Positions 38,077 through 41,595 of a DNA stretch of 41,595 nt are shown here, piece by piece (within the stretch, counting starts at the first letter, position 1; each line of letters starts with the position of its first letter). A program made the translations under genes and the position numbers. The notes below the pieces were generated by a model. That model saw nothing but the letters and a program-made list of their open reading frames with translations, was not told the DNA's origin and made no database searches. The DNA is from a virus. Location of the stretch: IMG/VR virus record IMGVR_UViG_3300020202_000140, positions 1 through 41,595 of that record, one strand, 5' to 3'.

Positions 38077-39977
38077 GATTTACCCCTGCCCTTCTGTCTC
38101 GCCCAGAAGTCGCTGTTATGGTCACCGCCCTTCGCGGGTGGTGTTACTACTCTTTCGTCACGCTTCGGCTCGCCGGGCGACTTCGGTACTTCGAACTTCC
38201 CTTCCAACTCGTCCCAGTGAATGTCCTGGAAGCGGTCCATGCCGAACATGGCCGCCGCTGCGCGGGCGTAGATCCGACAGTCGAGTGGTTCGTTCCGCTC
38301 GTGGATCTTTATCCAGCGATAAACTGTCCGACCGTTCACCGTCTTCTTCACTAGCTGTTCCGAGCACAGGCGCTTGAAGTATTCTTCGTCGTATTGCGGA
38401 TAATGGCAGAATCCAGGAAGGAACTTCCCGTCGTCTCCCGCCCCGTCTAATCTCAATTGGTTGTAAAGTTCTGACTTAATGACGGACACTCCGACAGGCC
38501 ATACCTTCGATGCACGTCGGAGTCGGCCGCCTTCCCGAGCCAAGTCAAATTCCTTTGGCTGGCCGAAGGCCATCTGTAGGGAGTCGCTCCCCTTCACTGC
38601 CCGAACTCGCGTCGGGTCGTGCTTCCGTACCCAGTCGTAAACATGCTGGGTGTTGTATCCAGAATCCACGCAGAGCATGCGTAGCTGAATCTGGTTCCCG
38701 TGGGCCGTCGTCCAGGTCTCGCCTAAGACCTTGTCGAGTTCCTTCCAGGGCGTCTCCGTTGCCGTCTCGCCCATTATCACGCGGTAATCGACTGACCACG
38801 TTTGCTTATCGCGCCCCCACCCGACTATCTCTAATTCAAGTCGGTCCTTCTGTACGTCCACACCGCCGGTTAAAAACACGACACCGGGCTGAAGCGTATT
38901 CGGAGCCCAGGTCTCGCGCCGCTCGTACAGTCGCCTGTACTCGGGCACTTCGCCCTTCTCCACCCAGGTTTCTGCAAGCTGAGTGTTCACGAAGGTCTTT
39001 AACTTCTCGGGGCTCTCATTGGCTTCCAGCCACTTCTTGACCAGAACACCAACTTCCTGCCAAGGCGAAGCCAGCTTGTTGCAGTGAAAGCCCGCGTGCC
39101 CGTTGAAGGGCGCGGTGGCAATATACTCACCGCCCGCTATGGCCTTCAATCGGTCCTGTTCCGTCCACGGTGTGGCACACTGGCCACATACGTAGGCCGC
39201 CGTTTCTTCCGGCGCGGTCTCGTCCCACTTAACGTTTTCCCACCGGAGGTGGTCTAACTGTTTACAGTGTGGGCACAGTCCGTGGAAAACGCGCTTATCG
39301 CTGAGTTCAAATTCCTCGGCGATGCGGGAACGGCCTTCAATCGTAGGCGAACAAACTCTAACTTTGAGTGCGTTCCAGAAGGTGTCGGTACGTTCCTCAA
39401 TGAGTTTAACGGGATCGCCTTCTTTTCCCGCCGACTCCGGGTATTTATCGACTTCGTCACACAGAACCACGCGAACCGGACGCATAGCCAAGTCGCTAGG
39501 ACTATTAGCGCCGACCACAGTGATATGGCCGCCAGGAAACGACTTATGTAGAATCGTATTGTCGCTATCACGGCTCCGCTTGTCCTTTACTCGCCCGGCC
39601 AGTGCGGGCGTATCTCGCAGCATTTTATCGAGGCGGTCTTTCGACCATGCCTCAGCCATCTTACCCGTGGGCTGCATTACGATCATGGGTGCTGGGTCTT
39701 GGTGAATGAAGTAACCGACGATGTTGTTAATCAGTTCGGTCTTCAGTAACTGGGTCGGACCCATTACCGTGATCTTCTTCACCTTAGGGTCGGTCACGGC
39801 GAGCATCGGGCCGCGTGCGGCCTCAACCGTTGTCGTCTTCCACTTACCCGGCGTTGAGCTGGATTCAGACGAGAGATACCGATAGGTGTCAGCCCATTGA
39901 ACCAAGTTAAGTCTAGGGCTCGGCGCGAGTGTATCCTGACGACTGCGCTCCAGCCGCTTCTGCAGGGCTACACTCAT
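38067..39977 (-). CDS. Terminase large subunit (GpA family)
   Basis: The frame is open from 40055, but the ATG at 39977 starts after the lectin gene and begins with the usual MSVALQKRLERSRQ; 636 residues. Walker A VMGPTQLLKTE (71-81) and Walker B VVLCDEVDKYP (170-180) make the packaging ATPase. Zinc-like Cys pairs (LCPHCKQ, VCGQCATPW) follow. GGVDVQKDRLELEIVGWG begins the RNase-H-fold nuclease, with further acidic residues at LCVDSGYNTQHVYDW. This is the cos-cutting lambda type. It translocates DNA with the portal. Confidence 0.92.
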   Translation of the reverse strand: MSVALQKRLERSRQDTLAPSPRLNLVQWADTYRYLSSESSSTPGKWKTTTVEAARGPMLAVTDPKVKKITVMGPTQLLKTELINNIVGYFIHQDPAPMIVMQPTGKMAEAWSKDRLDKMLRDTPALAGRVKDKRSRDSDNTILHKSFPGGHITVVGANSPSDLAMRPVRVVLCDEVDKYPESAGKEGDPVKLIEERTDTFWNALKVRVCSPTIEGRSRIAEEFELSDKRVFHGLCPHCKQLDHLRWENVKWDETAPEETAAYVCGQCATPWTEQDRLKAIAGGEYIATAPFNGHAGFHCNKLASPWQEVGVLVKKWLEANESPEKLKTFVNTQLAETWVEKGEVPEYRRLYERRETWAPNTLQPGVVFLTGGVDVQKDRLELEIVGWGRDKQTWSVDYRVIMGETATETPWKELDKVLGETWTTAHGNQIQLRMLCVDSGYNTQHVYDWVRKHDPTRVRAVKGSDSLQMAFGQPKEFDLAREGGRLRRASKVWPVGVSVIKSELYNQLRLDGAGDDGKFLPGFCHYPQYDEEYFKRLCSEQLVKKTVNGRTVYRWIKIHERNEPLDCRIYARAAAAMFGMDRFQDIHWDELEGKFEVPKSPGEPKRDERVVTPPAKGGDHNSDFWARQKGRGKSWL

Positions 39978-39991
39978 GGAATATTTCTCGC

Positions 39992-40708
39992 TTATAAACC
40001 TGCTAAGTAAGTATCGATGTTCGTGAGCAAGGTGGCATCGGCCGTGGCCTTCCATAAGATGCCGGCTTTAATTTGCCCGGCGTTAAGCGAACCTGCTCCC
40101 GAGTCACCTGCACCAAGCTTAAACGTACCGGTGTTGTCACAGTTGACCGCGCCGCTGGCTCCGCCAAGCATGCCGGTTTGGCTTACACCGTCAATTTTGA
40201 GTTCGAAAGCACCGCCTACTCGGTACATTATGTACCTGCGAGCCACACCGTCATTAAGACCGCTGATATCGTAAAGCCTGTGCGCCCCGCTGGATGCGCG
40301 AATGGCCGCGCGCATGGTGCCGTTTAAGTTGTGGAAAAAGTAGCCAGACGAACCGGCGTCCTTGCCCATGATGCCTTGGGCGGTGTTGCCGGTGAATTTG
40401 AATATGGCGGCGTAGATGAAATCCCCGGTGCCTACATCCAAATCATTATGGTCAGCAGTTTCCAAGGTCCTGCTGCCACCTGTGAAGTCAATGAAACCGG
40501 AACCAAAGGTTGGTGCGGTTGCAATCGGCGTACACGCATGACTCAATCCAGAGAGGTCTCCCGATGAAGTCACGTTAGAGCCGGAGGTTTGTACACTTGA
40601 GGGTTCAAAATGAAAGACGAGGCCGGGCTGACTAGCCGGGGTCCACGGGCCGGATGCGCCAGAGCCCGGTGGGCGTCTGCCCATAAGTTGACCAATACGG
40701 CAGATCAT
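39992..40708 (-). CDS. LamG/concanavalin-like lectin virion protein
   Basis: The ATG at 40708 (AGGA 8 bases upstream) is preferred over the upstream ATG at 40756; 238 residues. After a Pro/Gly-rich N-terminus (MGRRPPGSGASGPWTP) residues 28-238 form a LamG-like sandwich: GLVFHFEPSS, GFIDFTGGSRTLETADHNDLDVGTGDFIYAAIFKF, KDAGSSGYFFHN, RRYIMYRVGGAFELKIDGVSQTG and AGQIKAGILWKA. It lies between the two terminase genes, an odd place for a lectin. Head decoration for carbohydrate binding is likely. Confidence 0.7.
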   Translation of the reverse strand: MICRIGQLMGRRPPGSGASGPWTPASQPGLVFHFEPSSVQTSGSNVTSSGDLSGLSHACTPIATAPTFGSGFIDFTGGSRTLETADHNDLDVGTGDFIYAAIFKFTGNTAQGIMGKDAGSSGYFFHNLNGTMRAAIRASSGAHRLYDISGLNDGVARRYIMYRVGGAFELKIDGVSQTGMLGGASGAVNCDNTGTFKLGAGDSGAGSLNAGQIKAGILWKATADATLLTNIDTYLAGL

Positions 40709-40718
40709 AGCTTTAATC

Positions 40719-41033
40719 CTACTTAGCAGCGCAGATAGAAATGTTGCCACTTGCACTCACTTGAAGGTACGCGACCTTCTCACCGGGCTCGATCCCATAG
40801 CCGACCTCGGCGCCACCGCGCACGATTTTGCTAGCCGTTGTAGCCGTGGGATTAGTTCCAATTGCAATGTATGTGTCCTTCTCGGGAGAAATGATGACCA
40901 GGCTGCATCCGTCGGGCATAGCGAAGGACTGAGCGCTTGCAGCGCCCGTTGTATAGTTCGTATTCGAACCCAGGTACGGCGCCTGGAAGCCGTCGTTAAG
41001 TCCCTTCTGGGTCGGTGGCATCTTCGATGGCAT
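40719..41033 (-). CDS. Small beta-rich structural protein, 104 aa
   Basis: The ATG at 41033 has AAGGA 7 bases upstream; the longer frame to 41108 lies inside the small terminase gene. The N-terminus is Pro/Gly-rich. ASAQSFAMPDGCSLVIISPEKDTYIAIGTNPTATTASKIV and YGIEPGEKVAYLQVSASGNISICAAK are strand pairs like those in small phage head or neck proteins. It overlaps the small terminase by 38 bases. Probably virion-associated; it may anchor the lectin made by the next gene. Confidence 0.6.
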   Translation of the reverse strand: MPSKMPPTQKGLNDGFQAPYLGSNTNYTTGAASAQSFAMPDGCSLVIISPEKDTYIAIGTNPTATTASKIVRGGAEVGYGIEPGEKVAYLQVSASGNISICAAK

Positions 41034-41529
41034 TAGTGGTTCCTTCGGCCCGAGGGGCCGTATCCAATTCGGTAGTTTTCTCGGCGACCTGCTTTGCGTA
41101 CGTCGCATCCGCGGTTAGCTCGGTCAGGCATTCGTCCACGGCTTCACTGATGGCCGCGTGAACTTCGTGTGGATCCGTAACCATGCTGAGTGGCTTGGCC
41201 AGCTTGCTTGGAAGCTGACGTATGTGAGCGCGCACGAAGGAGTATTCCTTCTCGACCGTCTTAGCGACGTCTTCAATCGCGACCACTTCGCCCTTGATCT
41301 TCGCTATCTCTATCTCCAGCTTTTCCTGCTGGAGCACAGTCAGCTTAGCCCGCTCAGTAGACAGGTCGCCGACGTCCGCGTAGATCAGTGCGAGCGCTTG
41401 AGCGGAGTCGTATAACTTCGCGCCCTTAGGGCCCGGTGTCGGCGCGAGCGTCTCCAGCTTCTTCTTAATCGTCTTGTCGCTTTTGCGAGTGATATCGATT
41501 AGATCGCGGATGCTGAACAGACGTGACAT
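40996..41529 (-). CDS. Terminase small subunit (Nu1-like)
   Basis: The ATG at 41529 follows GGAAGGGG by six bases; 177 residues. The N-terminal RLFSIRDLIDITRKSDKTIKKKLETLAP is a winged-HTH DNA-binding domain as in Nu1. A long helical oligomerisation part follows (LTVLQQEKLEIEIAKIKGEVVAIEDVAKTVEKEYSFVRAHIRQLPSKLAKPL), the conserved Nu1-type block ending in Leu-Pro. The acidic C-terminus contacts the large subunit. It should recognise the cos region, expected just upstream, at or beyond the right edge. Confidence 0.85.
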   Translation of the reverse strand: MSRLFSIRDLIDITRKSDKTIKKKLETLAPTPGPKGAKLYDSAQALALIYADVGDLSTERAKLTVLQQEKLEIEIAKIKGEVVAIEDVAKTVEKEYSFVRAHIRQLPSKLAKPLSMVTDPHEVHAAISEAVDECLTELTADATYAKQVAEKTTELDTAPRAEGTTNAIEDATDPEGT

Positions 41530-41572
41530 GAACACCCCTTCCAGCGTCGGCCTAAGTATTTGATTTCTCTAG

Positions 41573-41584
41573 CGCGATTTCGCG
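41573..41584. promoter_or_regulatory. Dyad CGCGA-TT-TCGCG upstream of the small terminase
   Basis: CGCGA and TCGCG are perfect complements around TT, 44-55 bases upstream of the small terminase start and 11 bases from the window edge. In cos phages the cut site and terminase-binding sites lie in this place. It may be a part of cos, but one dyad is weak evidence. Confidence 0.3.
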
Positions 41585-41595
41585 AGGCTCCCGCC

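Noticed and set aside
38510-39040. 176-aa frame on the + strand
   Set aside because: Arg/Ser/Pro-rich shadow of the large terminase.
1-41595. CRISPR array, insertion sequence, rRNA genes
   Set aside because: No regularly spaced repeats, no transposase, no rRNA-like sequence were seen on reading the window.

Overview
This window is most of, or all of, the genome of a long-tailed (siphovirus-type) double-stranded DNA phage of a Gram-negative bacterium. The evidence is a lambda-style head block (Nu1-like small terminase, GpA-type large terminase, lambda-type portal, gpW-like joiner), a tail block with a frameshifted G/GT chaperone and a 740-residue tape measure, no contractile sheath gene, and a lysis cassette with an M15 endopeptidase and a membrane-anchored spanin-like protein. 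A tyrosine recombinase (18.0-19.1 kb) points to a temperate or formerly temperate lifestyle, but I see no CI-type repressor. The host cannot be named from the sequence. The first gene is cut by the left edge, and the right edge lies 66 bases upstream of the small terminase start.

Layout. The genome has two opposed transcription blocks. From about 2.3 to 21.1 kb almost every gene is on the + strand and belongs to early or replication functions. Between 0 and 2 kb are an HNH gene, an unknown gene and a small regulatory cassette with two ribbon-helix-helix proteins. From 2.3 to 7.0 kb there are many small overlapping genes: a cold-shock-like protein, a HAD phosphatase, a MazZ-like dNTP diphosphohydrolase, an SSB-like protein, an HNH nuclease, an HTH protein coupled to an ImmA-like metallopeptidase, and a metallophosphoesterase. 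From 7.0 to 9.4 kb a separately promoted ParB-like / unknown / PAPS-reductase-like module (IbrB-IbrA type) follows. From 9.4 to 16.4 kb is the replication and recombination core: a PD-(D/E)XK-type nuclease, an ERF annealing protein, a primase-helicase, and a family B DNA polymerase split into two genes with a third small gene between the halves. A DEDDh exonuclease closes this core. From 16.4 to 21.1 kb come small membrane and unknown proteins, the integrase and a lipoprotein.

From 21.1 to 41.5 kb everything is on the - strand and is read leftward: packaging, head, tail, host-recognition proteins, then lysis. The two blocks meet tail to tail at 21,109-21,112 with overlapping stop codons. The head block carries a prohead protease fused to the major capsid protein. 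Two extra structural-looking genes, one of them a LamG-type lectin, sit between the two terminase genes. The tail chaperone has a canonical A AAA AAC -1 slippery site, and I traced an open frame across it.

The most unusual features are (1) the three-gene split polymerase; (2) several intergenic regions of the + block that fold into dense nested hairpins, especially 10,938-11,136 and 16,871-17,000, which look like structured RNAs of no class I recognise; and (3) the IbrB-X-IbrA module with its own extended -10 promoter. Structures were paired by hand. They need covariation or folding tests before they are accepted.
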